A program made the position numbers and the translations under genes. From the NCBI GenBank assembly GCA_035267045.1, contig DATFMH010000059.1, positions 1 through 10,423 on the forward strand: a stretch of DNA of 10,423 nt. The letters run 5' to 3'. Source of the stretch: DATFMH01 sp035267045. Lineage in GTDB: Bacteria > Bacteroidota > Rhodothermia > Balneolales > DATFMH01. Position 1 is the first letter of the stretch. Every line of letters begins with the position of its first letter. The notes beneath the pieces were generated by a model. The model ran no database searches. It saw only the letters and a list, made by a program, of their open reading frames with translations, and was not told the origin of the DNA. Positions 1-7,134 of the stretch are shown here, piece by piece.

Positions 1-267
1 TATTTTTGGGTTTCATGGCTTTCATGGTTTAAGTGTTAAGTCAGATTGTACACTCGTTATTTAACCATGCTTAGACAGGAATTAATCACAAAAGTATCAC
101 AAGTGGATTACATGAATATCACAAAGCCTAATAACAAAATACTGAAAATTTCACATGTGCAGGATTATAAAAAAAATTAAATAATGTTCAGACCCTTTTT
201 AAATAGAGGGTAAGCTATTAAATTGCTCACTCTATTATGAATGATCTTTGAATCTTAATTGATCCCC
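1..267. other. Left-edge stretch with no supported gene
   Basis: All three + frames that enter from the left edge stop within about 65 bases, so at most a few C-terminal codons of an upstream gene could be present, and I cannot choose a frame. The rest is AT-rich. A weak match to the Bacteroidota promoter pattern (TTG at 223-225, then GATCTTTG at 243-250 against TAnnTTTG) precedes the membrane-protein gene, but it would leave a leader of only about 10 bases. An 8-base palindrome CACATGTG lies at 152-159. None of these is strong enough to call. Confidence 0.4.
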
Positions 268-546
268 ATGAATGTTAAGCACATTGTTATTATCGGTATT
301 ATCCTCTTTTTACTGGCTTTTATATTCCCGCCATATCAATATCAATCTGTAAATAAAGAACAAACCGCTCAGACAAGCGACCCGGTTACTCACACTACTT
401 TCAGGCCGATTTGGAATGGGACTGAAATTTATGATTTGCATGGTAACCTCATAGGTGAGCACGCCCGATTTAACGCTCTGTTATGGCTGGGTATCCTGTT
501 TGTTATAGGAATGGGAACCCGAACTATTATTCGTTTTAAAGAGTAG
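268..546 (+). CDS. Small two-helix membrane protein of unknown function
   Basis: This 92-residue protein is not one I can assign to a named family. It has a hydrophobic helix at about residues 5-20, immediately followed by an FPPYQYQ stretch. A polar loop of about 45 residues follows, containing FRPIWN, and then a second hydrophobic helix at about 69-87 with a short basic tail ending RFKE. The layout suggests two inner-membrane helices with the loop on the periplasmic side. Short proteins with a helix, an FPP motif and a second helix recur in many bacteria without a known role. I chose the ATG at 268; a TTG three codons upstream (259) keeps the frame but has no better ribosome site. The gene stands alone and converges on the reductase gene at 654-1013. 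Confidence 0.6.
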   Translation: MNVKHIVIIGIILFLLAFIFPPYQYQSVNKEQTAQTSDPVTHTTFRPIWNGTEIYDLHGNLIGEHARFNALLWLGILFVIGMGTRTIIRFKE

Positions 547-621
547 CATATTGTAATAAAACGGGAAAATTACATTCATTTGAAATGCTAATCGCATGGG
601 GCATAGAGAACACTAATTTAA

Positions 622-646
622 AAGGCCACTTTTTCTAAGTGGCCTT
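622..646 (-). terminator. Hairpin terminator for the arsC-like gene
   Basis: A perfect 10-bp stem (AAGGCCACTT at 622-631 pairing with AAGTGGCCTT at 637-646) encloses a 5-base loop. Read on the - strand it starts 7 bases after the reductase stop codon and is followed by TTTTAAATT, a short U-tract. On the + strand the stem is followed by ACTAATC, so termination of the left gene would be weaker. It most likely serves the - strand gene and may act in both directions. Confidence 0.65.
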
Positions 647-653
647 ACTAATC

Positions 654-1013
654 TTATATGAGCTCTTTTACGTTTTCCGGCGGGCGGCCAAGTACGGCTT
701 TATTTCCCTTTACAACAATAGGCCGCTGAATTAGTTTGGGATATTCAGTCATGGCTTTTATCCACTCCTCATCCGATAACTCTTTTCCCTTAAACTTCTC
801 TTTGTAGATTTTTTCTGTTTTACGAACAAGCTCTTCAGGCTTCATCTTTAATTTGTCTAAAATATTTTTCAATTCATCCGCCGTAGGAACATCATCGAGA
901 TATTTAACGATTTCCGGTTCCACACCGTTATCCTGTAATATTTTTAGTGTCTCCCGACTTTTACCACATCGTGGATTATGATATATCTTCATGGGGATCG
1001 TATGTTTCTTCAT
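654..1013 (-). CDS. arsC: ArsC/YfgD-family thiol reductase (glutaredoxin-type arsenate reductase family)
   Basis: The protein is a small cytoplasmic thioredoxin-fold member of the ArsC family, whose best-known member reduces arsenate with glutaredoxin and glutathione. Near the N-terminus it carries the active-site signature YHNPRCGKSRETL with the nucleophilic cysteine at residue 16. The three arginines that bind the oxyanion in E. coli ArsC have equivalents at R64 (LVRKTEK), R97 (QRPIVV) and R110 (GRPPENV). The sequence looks closer to E. coli YfgD than to plasmid ArsC, so true arsenate reduction is not certain. No arsR, arsB or acr3 gene lies nearby, which argues against an ars operon. The ATG at 1013 gives 119 residues. 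The ATG at 992 gives 112 and begins MKIYHNPRC, the usual family start; neither has a good ribosome site, so the shorter form is possible. Confidence 0.9.
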   Translation of the reverse strand: MKKHTIPMKIYHNPRCGKSRETLKILQDNGVEPEIVKYLDDVPTADELKNILDKLKMKPEELVRKTEKIYKEKFKGKELSDEEWIKAMTEYPKLIQRPIVVKGNKAVLGRPPENVKELI

Positions 1014-1166
1014 TAGTCAATTTCTTATAAACTAAAATACCGACCGATCAATCACAATAATAAAACCACCTGTCACTCTGATCAGCTAATCATTAGAAAT
1101 ATGAGAAACTTATTAATAAAACGGTAGTTATCATGATTATGATTATCTTCGGTTTTATATTTCCAT

Positions 1167-1553
1167 ATGGAAACCATCGAAGTCATAGAATCGTATATAA
1201 CTGCCATAAATGATCATGAAGTTGACAGGATGCTCAACCTGATGCACCCGGAACATACTTTAGTCGATTCATCGGGTAATACTGTTCACGGATCTTCGGA
1301 CATGCGATCTGCCTGGACAAACTATTTTGATATGATATCCGATTATGAAATTACTGTAGACGAAATGATTCCTGATCATCGGAAAGCAGCTGTTTTCGGT
1401 GCCGCCAGTGGATATTATCATGACAAATTCTGGCAGACATATGCCGCCTGGAGAGTACATATCCGGGATGGGAAAATATTACTTTGGCAAGTCTATGCTG
1501 ATAATGAACAATTACGTATTCTGTTGCAACATAATGATAACACTAAAACATAA
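1167..1553 (+). CDS. NTF2-like / SnoaL-like domain protein
   Basis: The 128-residue protein has the size and layout of a single cone-shaped NTF2-like fold. N-terminal helices carry YITAINDHEVDRMLNLMHPE, the typical 'one to two helices, then a strand with a buried acid' opening of SnoaL-like proteins. The GSSDMRSAWTNYF segment corresponds to the helix over the pocket, and C-terminal strands carry AAWRVHIRDGKILLWQVYAD. Members range from polyketide cyclases and ketosteroid isomerases to small-molecule binding proteins, so the substrate cannot be named. There is no signal peptide, so it should be cytoplasmic. It is separated by 153 bases from the divergent reductase gene and by only 20 bases from the cupin gene, so the two may be co-transcribed. 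Confidence 0.8.
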   Translation: METIEVIESYITAINDHEVDRMLNLMHPEHTLVDSSGNTVHGSSDMRSAWTNYFDMISDYEITVDEMIPDHRKAAVFGAASGYYHDKFWQTYAAWRVHIRDGKILLWQVYADNEQLRILLQHNDNTKT

Positions 1554-1573
1554 TAGATCACCACTTAATATAA

Positions 1574-1900
1574 ATGCAGGTTACTAATTTAAAATCTCTA
1601 AGTGATTCCGTATCTGAAAAATATTCAAATTTTATCGTAAATGAGGTTAATGACCATTGTTTGCGTCTTGCTGTTATTGAAGGAGACTACCGATGGCATT
1701 ATCACCCAAAATCTGATGAGTTGTTTATTGTGCTCGAAGGTGAATTGGTCATTGAATTTCAGGAGGAGGAAACCGTACGACTGGGTTCAAATGACACTTT
1801 TATGATTCCGGCCGGAAAAACGCATCGTACCAGGGCTGAACAAAGAACTGTAAATCTATGTATTGAAGACACAAAAGCGGAGACTGTTTTTGTGGATTAG
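1574..1900 (+). CDS. Single-domain cupin protein
   Basis: The protein is a small single beta-barrel cupin of 108 residues. Motif 1, G-x5-HxH-x4-E-x6-G, is complete: G37, H42, H44, E49 and G56. Motif 2 is seen as G71, P79, G81 and H84 (IPAGKTH). The metal ligands H42, H44, E49 and H84 are all present, so it probably binds a divalent metal. Small cupins of this type are found as isomerases, dioxygenases, sugar-binding proteins or mannose-6-phosphate isomerase-like enzymes, and the substrate is not evident here. There is no signal peptide. The ATG at 1574 lies 20 bases after the NTF2-like gene and has no clear ribosome site, consistent with a shared transcript and a low-Shine-Dalgarno genome. 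Confidence 0.88.
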   Translation: MQVTNLKSLSDSVSEKYSNFIVNEVNDHCLRLAVIEGDYRWHYHPKSDELFIVLEGELVIEFQEEETVRLGSNDTFMIPAGKTHRTRAEQRTVNLCIEDTKAETVFVD

Positions 1901-1948
1901 CTGTTTAGTGAAGTATAAAAATAGTACTGATAATTAAATTTTAGGATT

Positions 1949-2161
1949 ATGAAAAATTTTATAGGAGTCATACTGATTTTAGCATCCATTGGTCTTGGGT
2001 TTTGGGGATATAAAAAATATGAAAAAAGCCGATCGGAAATTTCTATTGGCAAATTGGAACTATCCGCACAGAAGAAGGATTCTTCACACTGGATAATCTG
2101 GGGAGCCGGAGGATTGAGCCTGGTTATAGGAATAAGCCTGCTTGCCTCAAAAAAACGTTAA
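1949..2161 (+). CDS. Small two-helix membrane protein, DUF3185-like architecture
   Basis: This 70-residue protein opens with a hydrophobic helix (about residues 4-20, ILILASIGLGFWGY). A charged segment of about 25 residues rich in K, E and S follows, then a second helix (about 48-66, IIWGAGGLSLVIGISLL) and a lysine-arginine tail. The order helix, short polar linker, W-rich entry to a glycine-rich helix resembles the DUF3185 family of tiny inner-membrane proteins, but this is by eye only. AGGA at 1943-1946 just before the ATG is a modest ribosome site. It lies 48 bases after the cupin and 21 bases before the acetyltransferase. The function is unknown. Confidence 0.65.
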   Translation: MKNFIGVILILASIGLGFWGYKKYEKSRSEISIGKLELSAQKKDSSHWIIWGAGGLSLVIGISLLASKKR

Positions 2162-2182
2162 TAATTTTCAATAAATACCGGA

Positions 2183-2767
2183 ATGAATCCCATGAAAGAT
2201 ATCACGATTTTTCCGGTCACTTCCGACCAATGGCAGGATTTCCGGACCTTGTTCGGAACCCGGGGCGCCTGTGGTGGGTGTTGGTGCATGTATTGGCGAT
2301 TATCACACTCTGTTTATCAAGAGCAAAAAGGCGACAAAAACAGAAATGCGATGTCAGAGATAATACATAATGGCACTGTTCCGGGTATTATCGGGTATAT
2401 TGACGAGAAACCGGTGGGATGGTGTTCTGTTGCCCCCCGGGATGATTTTCCCAGGCTGGAACGCTCCCGTATTCTGAAAAAAATTGATGACAATTCTGTA
2501 TGGTCCATTGTCTGTCTCTTCGTGGATAAATCTTTCCGAAACCGGGGAATAAGTGTGGAGATGCTAAAAGCCGCGGTTGCTTATGTTAAAGACAAAGATG
2601 GTAAGATTGTAGAAGGTTATCCGGTTGAACCAAAGAAAGGAAAAGATACTATTCCACCTGTTTTTGCTTACACGGGTATCGCTTCGGCCTTTATAAAAGC
2701 CGGGTTCCGGGAAGTTGAGCGCCGGTCGGAAACACGTCCTATAATGCGATATTATATTGAGGATTAA
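2183..2767 (+). CDS. GNAT-family N-acetyltransferase
   Basis: The 194-residue protein has a GNAT fold that would transfer acetyl from acetyl-CoA to an amine. Motif A is recognisable at about residues 107-128: the strand WSIVCLFVDKSFR, then the pyrophosphate loop R119-N-R-G122-I-S124, a variant of Q/R-x-x-G-x-G/A with serine last. The following helix (VEMLKAAVAYVKDK) and the C-terminal segment GIASAFIKAGFREVERRSETRPIM, written here in two parts as GIASAFIKAGF and REVERRSETRPIM, give the usual motif B and final strands. The N-terminal part carries ACGGCWCMYW with C30, C33 and C35, a feature of one GNAT subgroup and absent from most members. A second ATG at 2192 would remove three residues. Substrate unknown; cytoplasmic. 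Confidence 0.87.
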   Translation: MNPMKDITIFPVTSDQWQDFRTLFGTRGACGGCWCMYWRLSHSVYQEQKGDKNRNAMSEIIHNGTVPGIIGYIDEKPVGWCSVAPRDDFPRLERSRILKKIDDNSVWSIVCLFVDKSFRNRGISVEMLKAAVAYVKDKDGKIVEGYPVEPKKGKDTIPPVFAYTGIASAFIKAGFREVERRSETRPIMRYYIED

Positions 2768-2841
2768 ATTTGACACCTTCTCATTTGAAAAATAGCTATA
2801 CTGAGATAATGTTTTATTCATCAACGACTTATTAAAAACGC

Positions 2842-3681
2842 ATGCTGAACATTATAGCCATCCTACTGATCCTGGTGATAACAGGATTCACTCTTTTTGT
2901 ACTATTTAATCACTATCTGTTTCACAAACAGGTGATGAATGAAATAAAGAGCCTTTCCTTCTTAGCAAATGAAGAACTGATCCCCCCTCCTGATAACAAT
3001 ATGTTAGAGAATTTACCGGAACCAGTACACCAGTATTTCGCGTATTGTAAAATCATCGATCATCCGCCGGTCTCTTTTGTCCGAATGAAACATAACGGAA
3101 GCTTCAGAACGGATTCCGGGCAGAAATGGATGCCTGTCAAAGGAGAAGAATATTTTTCAGTAAATCACCCCGGATTTATTTGGTTTGCACAGGTAAAACC
3201 GGCCCCGCTTTTCTGGATACAGGCCAGAGACCGTTATGTGAAAGGGGAAGGAAGAATGACTGTCAAGCTCTGGTCGACGTTCACCATAGGGGATCCAAAA
3301 GGGGAACAACTGGATATCTCATCACTCCTGCGCTATTTATTTGAAATGCCGTTATTCCCTGTAGCTTTTTTAACCGGTAACCATATACAGTGGAAATCTA
3401 TCGATAAACATTCTGCAAAAGCAATTATCCATGACCATGACAGGAAAGCATCGGGGACCTTTTATTTTGATGACTACGGGAAAATTACATATGCAACAAC
3501 CAGTGATCGTTACCGGGAACAAAAGGGTCAATTCATTAAACAAAAATGGTCGGCATCCTACAAAAATTATCGTGATATGAATGGTGTTATGATACCTACA
3601 GAAACGGAAGTATCCTGGGAAGATGGTGATGAAACTTTCACATATGCCCGTTTCATTATCAACGATGTTAAATACTTATAG
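2842..3681 (+). CDS. Membrane-anchored DUF6544/DUF6920-type protein
   Basis: This 279-residue protein starts with one hydrophobic helix (about residues 3-25), which should anchor it in the inner membrane with the remainder outside the cytoplasm. The globular part matches my recollection of the DUF6544/DUF6920 family. It has LPEPVHQYF early on, a V-x-M-x-H-x-G-x-F strand, and then W-P-V-K-G-x-x-Y-F. FIWFAQVKPAP follows, then RDRYVKGEGRMTVKL, SSLLRYLFEMPLFPVAFL and W-x-S-I-D. The C-terminal half alternates strands with conserved G-x-F-x-F-D and MIPTETEVSW-like segments, suggesting a large beta sheet that may bind a lipophilic ligand (an inference from the pattern). No catalytic motif is evident. 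It is the last gene of the + strand run, 74 bases after the acetyltransferase. Confidence 0.75.
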   Translation: MLNIIAILLILVITGFTLFVLFNHYLFHKQVMNEIKSLSFLANEELIPPPDNNMLENLPEPVHQYFAYCKIIDHPPVSFVRMKHNGSFRTDSGQKWMPVKGEEYFSVNHPGFIWFAQVKPAPLFWIQARDRYVKGEGRMTVKLWSTFTIGDPKGEQLDISSLLRYLFEMPLFPVAFLTGNHIQWKSIDKHSAKAIIHDHDRKASGTFYFDDYGKITYATTSDRYREQKGQFIKQKWSASYKNYRDMNGVMIPTETEVSWEDGDETFTYARFIINDVKYL

Positions 3682-3875
3682 TGAATTATTAGAAGCCATC
3701 ATCAAATCTTCCTTTTACCATTAAAACAGTCAACCTTATTCAGGCATGAACACATTGTTAATTGGACATTGATAATTGAATACGGTTTTCCCTTACAAAG
3801 ATTACCGTCCTCTTTCTACACTGCCATCTCAGCCTGCCTTACAATCGATTAAGTGAACAAAAACTATTTTACCTA

Positions 3876-3903
3876 TTGATATCAAATAAGTTATAGCTAT
3901 AAC
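3876..3903 (+). promoter_or_regulatory. Candidate promoter with operator-like palindrome
   Basis: TTGATA (3876-3881) and TATAAC (3898-3903) each match the sigma70 consensus at five of six positions, with a 16-base spacer. The -10 is embedded in GTTATAGCTATAAC (3890-3903), a perfect 14-base palindrome, which is the right size and place for a dimeric repressor or activator. No regulator gene is adjacent, so the protein that might bind it is unknown. Transcription would start near 3910, leaving a leader of roughly 110 bases before the ATPase gene. Confidence 0.4.
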
Positions 3904-4011
3904 AGCAGGTCCGGATAAACCGTTTTACGATTAGGTAACGGTATTCAGACAATTAATAATCTACGTTTGATTTTGCCAATCTGCCGATGTTGTAGCCAAT
4001 ATTAACCGGGT

Positions 4012-4019
4012 AAGGGGGG
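4012..4019 (+). promoter_or_regulatory. Strong ribosome binding site of the exporter ATPase
   Basis: AAGGGGGG lies three bases before the ATG at 4023 (five if only AAGGGG is counted). It is the clearest Shine-Dalgarno in the window and fixes the start of the ATPase gene, whereas most other genes here have weak or no such site. Confidence 0.6.
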
Positions 4020-4022
4020 ATT

Positions 4023-4763
4023 ATGCCTGCGAATCAAACAAATACGGTTACCTCCTCACGTACTGTTGTTTTTCGTGCACGGGAACTCACCAAAATTTAT
4101 GATATGGGTGAAGTTCAGGTTCAGGCACTCCGGGGCGTCGATCTTGAATTTTACTCCGGGGAACTGGCTGTTTTACTCGGCCCATCGGGAAGCGGTAAAT
4201 CCACTCTGTTAAATATACTTGGCGGTTTGGATACGGCAACATCCGGTTATGTCTCCTACCACGATAACATATTGACGGAAGCAACTGAACAGGAATTAAC
4301 CGAATATCGCCGTTTCTTTGTTGGTTTTGTATTCCAGTTTTACAACCTGATCCCAAGTCTTACGGCACGTGAAAATGTGGCTATTGTCACCGAGATCGCC
4401 AGGAATCCGATGCAACCTGATGAAGCACTTGCCATTGTTGGACTTTCAGACAGATTGGACCATTTCCCGGCACAGCTCTCCGGTGGTGAACAACAGCGCG
4501 TGGCAATTGCCCGTGCTATCGCCAAAAATCCGGAAGTTTTGCTTTGCGACGAGCCAACCGGGGCACTCGACTCCAAGACAGGTATTGTAGTCCTCGAAGC
4601 CTTAGACCGAGTCAACAAAGAACTGGGTACAACTACAGCCGTTATTACTCATAACGTAGTTATTGGCGATATGGCAGATCGTGTTATCCATTTGAGCGAC
4701 GGCAAGATATCCGAGGTTTACGAGAATAAAGTAAAAAAATCTCCACAAGACCTGCATTGGTGA
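4023..4763 (+). CDS. ABC exporter ATPase subunit (MacB/LolD-type)
   Basis: This 246-residue cytoplasmic nucleotide-binding subunit is complete. It has an A-loop tyrosine Y26, Walker A GPSGSGKST (53-61), Q-loop Q105 within FVFQFYNLIPSLT, and ABC signature LSGGEQQR (152-159). Walker B VLLCDE (172-177) carries catalytic E177, followed by the D-loop GALD (180-183) and H-loop H210 (ITHN). The FQFYNLIPSLTARENV segment and the overall length are typical of the MacB/LolD/FtsE branch, which partners FtsX-like permeases. In this branch ATP hydrolysis drives periplasmic movements of the permease rather than transport through a membrane pore. It is the first gene of a three-gene operon, 4 bases before the permease gene. 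The substrate cannot be deduced. Confidence 0.95.
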   Translation: MPANQTNTVTSSRTVVFRARELTKIYDMGEVQVQALRGVDLEFYSGELAVLLGPSGSGKSTLLNILGGLDTATSGYVSYHDNILTEATEQELTEYRRFFVGFVFQFYNLIPSLTARENVAIVTEIARNPMQPDEALAIVGLSDRLDHFPAQLSGGEQQRVAIARAIAKNPEVLLCDEPTGALDSKTGIVVLEALDRVNKELGTTTAVITHNVVIGDMADRVIHLSDGKISEVYENKVKKSPQDLHW

Positions 4764-4767
4764 TTTT

Positions 4768-7131
4768 ATGAAAGCGATCAATCATAAATTATGGCGGGAA
4801 ACATGGCACATGCGCGGGCAGGTCATGGCTATTGCGCTGATTCTTGCCTGTGGGGTATCTATTTTTGTGATGTCTCTAAGTACGGTTGATTCCCTTCAAA
4901 ATACGCAGGAAAATTATTATGAGGCACAACATTTTGCAGAAGTATTTGCCAATCTCAAACGTGCACCTGAAAATGTAAAAGCACGTATTCAGGATATACC
5001 GGGAGTACAGACTGTAGAAACCCGCGTTCTTGCCGGAGTAAATGTTGAGGTAGCCGATTTCAAAGAGCCAATTACCGGTATTCTCGTATCAATACCCGAT
5101 GATGGCCAGTCTCTGTTAAATCGTTTGCTTTTGAAAGTGGGTCGCCTGATAGAACCTTATCATGATAATGAAATTGTTATTTCAGAAGGTTTTGCGGAAG
5201 CCCACCAATTAAGACCCGGTGATCACCTGACGATCATCATCAATGGTAAACGCAAGGTTTTGACTATTGTAGGTACCGCATCTTCACCGGAATTTATATA
5301 CCAGATAGCCCCCGGGGCATGGATTCCCGACTATAAACGATATGGTGTATTCTGGATGGGCCGTTCCCCCCTAAGCAGTGCCTATGATATGGAAGGCGCG
5401 TTTAATAATGTCTCACTCACGCTAACTCCCGGTGCCAAAATCAAAGAAGTCATTGACAAACTGGATGTGATCCTTGAACCATATGGCGGATTAGGAGCTT
5501 ATGAACGTAAAGACCAGCTTTCCCATCGCTTTTTATCTGAGGAATTCAAACAACTTCGAACCACGGCAACAATATTGCCCATTATCTTTCTTGGTGTTGC
5601 CGCTTTTTTACTTAATGTTGTTCTCAGCCGCCTGATTCGCATACAACGCCAGGAGATCGCGATCATGAAAGCGTTCGGATATAGCAATATCGATGTTGGA
5701 TTGCATTATCTGAAACAAGTTATGGTTATCGTAATTTTGGGATTTATACTCGGACTCTTGTTGGGTATATGGACGGGCAGGGGCCTTGGCAATCTGTACA
5801 TGGAATTTTTCCGGTTTCCTTACCTGCTCTACAAAATACCCGCGTATGTTATAATTATTGCCTTTTTTGTTACAGCCGGCGCAGCTGTAACCGGTACCTT
5901 GCATGCTGTCAGTGAAGCAACGTTATTACCACCAGCTATTGCCATGCGCCCGGAACAACCCGTTCGTTACAGGGAATCTTTTATCGAGCGAATAGGGATA
6001 AAAAGGTTCTTAGCGCAGCCTACACGTATGATTATCCGGCACCTGGAACGAAGTCCCATGAAATCCATATTTACTTCATTGGGCATAGCATTTGCCACTT
6101 CTATTCTTGTTGTCGGAAGCTTCTCGGACGACGCTATCGATTATGAAATGGGCTTACAATTCAATCTCATTCAGAGAGAAGATCTTGCCGTATCATTCAT
6201 AGAGCCAACATCATACAGCTCCTTGTATGAAATACAAAGTCTTCCCGGTGTATTTCATACGGAGATATTCCGTTCGGTTCCCGTACGATTTCGCAATGAA
6301 TATTACACCTACCTCACCTCTATCCAGGGTATGCAGCCAAACGGGGAATTGAGCAGGTTGATCAACACTGATTTGAAAGAAGTTAAAATCCCTCCTGAGG
6401 GGATCATTCTAACTGATTACCTGGGTAAATTACTGCATGTTAAGGAAGGAGACTTATTAACGGTTGAAGTGTTGGAAGGCTCCCGTCCGAAACTGCAGAT
6501 TCCTGTAACGGGTTTGATAAGCCAGTTTCTTGGTGTTGGTGGTTATATGGATATCAGTGCCCTAAACAGGATGATGAAAGAGGGATACGCCGTTTCCGGT
6601 GCATACCTGAAGATTGATCCGGCGAAACAGCAGGATATTCTTGATGATTTAAAAGAGAGGCCAAGGGTTGCGGCTGTATCCATTTCGACCCAGGTAAAAC
6701 AGAACCTGTATGATACATTTGGTGAGAACCTTCTTATTTACACTTTTATACTTACGCTTTTTGCCGGGGTGCTTGTTTTTGGCGTTGTTTACAACAGCGC
6801 CCGTATCTCCCTCTCCGAAAGAGGCCGGGAAATGGCCAGCCTCCGGGTATTGGGTTTTACAAGAGCGGAGATATCCTATCTTCTGCTTGGTGAACTAGCC
6901 GTTATAACGTTCATCGCAATCCCCGCGGGTTTTCTAATCGGTTATGGGATAACTGCTTATTTTGTAGAAGCTCTGTCAACAGATTTATATCGCATACCTT
7001 TAGTCCTTAACAGGGATACTTACGCCTTTGCCGCCACTATTGTAATTATCTCGGCAACGATATCAGGCTTAATTGTTCGTCATCGTATCGATCACCTGGA
7101 TTTAATTGGTGTTCTTAAAACAAGAGAGTGA
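4768..7131 (+). CDS. ABC exporter permease with two FtsX domains
   Basis: The 787-residue inner-membrane protein is a tandem of two MacB/FtsX-type halves. I count eight likely helices, at about residues 19-41, 268-290, 316-338, 358-380, 433-451, 656-678, 709-730 and 751-771. Each half therefore has one helix, a periplasmic domain of about 200 residues, then three helices. The cytoplasmic coupling segments after helices 2 and 6 are recognisable (RQEIAIMKAFGYS at about 294-306 and RGREMASLRVLGFT at about 685-698). These are the FtsX signature, with the 'E-x-x-x-x-[KR]-x-[FL]-G' pattern. Because the two halves are fused, one copy could pair with an ATPase dimer, unlike MacB or LolC/LolE, where two chains are needed. 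It lies between the ATPase and adaptor genes and its start codon follows the ATPase stop by 4 bases. Confidence 0.92.
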   Translation: MKAINHKLWRETWHMRGQVMAIALILACGVSIFVMSLSTVDSLQNTQENYYEAQHFAEVFANLKRAPENVKARIQDIPGVQTVETRVLAGVNVEVADFKEPITGILVSIPDDGQSLLNRLLLKVGRLIEPYHDNEIVISEGFAEAHQLRPGDHLTIIINGKRKVLTIVGTASSPEFIYQIAPGAWIPDYKRYGVFWMGRSPLSSAYDMEGAFNNVSLTLTPGAKIKEVIDKLDVILEPYGGLGAYERKDQLSHRFLSEEFKQLRTTATILPIIFLGVAAFLLNVVLSRLIRIQRQEIAIMKAFGYSNIDVGLHYLKQVMVIVILGFILGLLLGIWTGRGLGNLYMEFFRFPYLLYKIPAYVIIIAFFVTAGAAVTGTLHAVSEATLLPPAIAMRPEQPVRYRESFIERIGIKRFLAQPTRMIIRHLERSPMKSIFTSLGIAFATSILVVGSFSDDAIDYEMGLQFNLIQREDLAVSFIEPTSYSSLYEIQSLPGVFHTEIFRSVPVRFRNEYYTYLTSIQGMQPNGELSRLINTDLKEVKIPPEGIILTDYLGKLLHVKEGDLLTVEVLEGSRPKLQIPVTGLISQFLGVGGYMDISALNRMMKEGYAVSGAYLKIDPAKQQDILDDLKERPRVAAVSISTQVKQNLYDTFGENLLIYTFILTLFAGVLVFGVVYNSARISLSERGREMASLRVLGFTRAEISYLLLGELAVITFIAIPAGFLIGYGITAYFVEALSTDLYRIPLVLNRDTYAFAATIVIISATISGLIVRHRIDHLDLIGVLKTRE

Positions 7132-7134
7132 CCT

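Larger units (their letters stand above)
3682..4022 (+). promoter_or_regulatory. Regulatory region upstream of the exporter operon
   Basis: No gene is visible in these 341 bases. They hold a sigma70-like promoter with a palindromic -10 (described separately) and a leader of more than 100 bases. The leader contains a small hairpin: ACCGTT (3919-3924) and AC (3927-3928) pair with GT (3935-3936) and AACGGT (3937-3942) around a GATTAG loop with a two-base bulge. A TACGTTTG at 3962-3969 matches the Bacteroidota -7 pattern TAnnTTTG but has no TTTG at the right distance upstream. The region ends in a strong Shine-Dalgarno. No terminator hairpin was found after the preceding gene. Confidence 0.5.

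Noticed and set aside
1..65. C-terminus of an upstream + strand gene entering from the left edge.
   Set aside because: All three frames are open for only 9 to 20 codons, so there is no basis for choosing one.
654..1013. An arsenic-resistance operon.
   Set aside because: Only the ArsC/YfgD-type reductase is present. No regulator or arsenite pump gene is adjacent, so the resistance role is not supported by context.
1554..2182. Integron attC sites between the small accessory genes.
   Set aside because: Gaps of 20, 48 and 21 bases are too short for typical attC sites, and no paired RYYYAAC/GTTRRRY cores with folding potential were seen.
3962..3969. TACGTTTG as a Bacteroidota-type -7 promoter element for the exporter operon.
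   Set aside because: It matches TAnnTTTG but has no TTTG/TTG element at the expected distance upstream. The sigma70-like pair at 3876-3903 is a better candidate.
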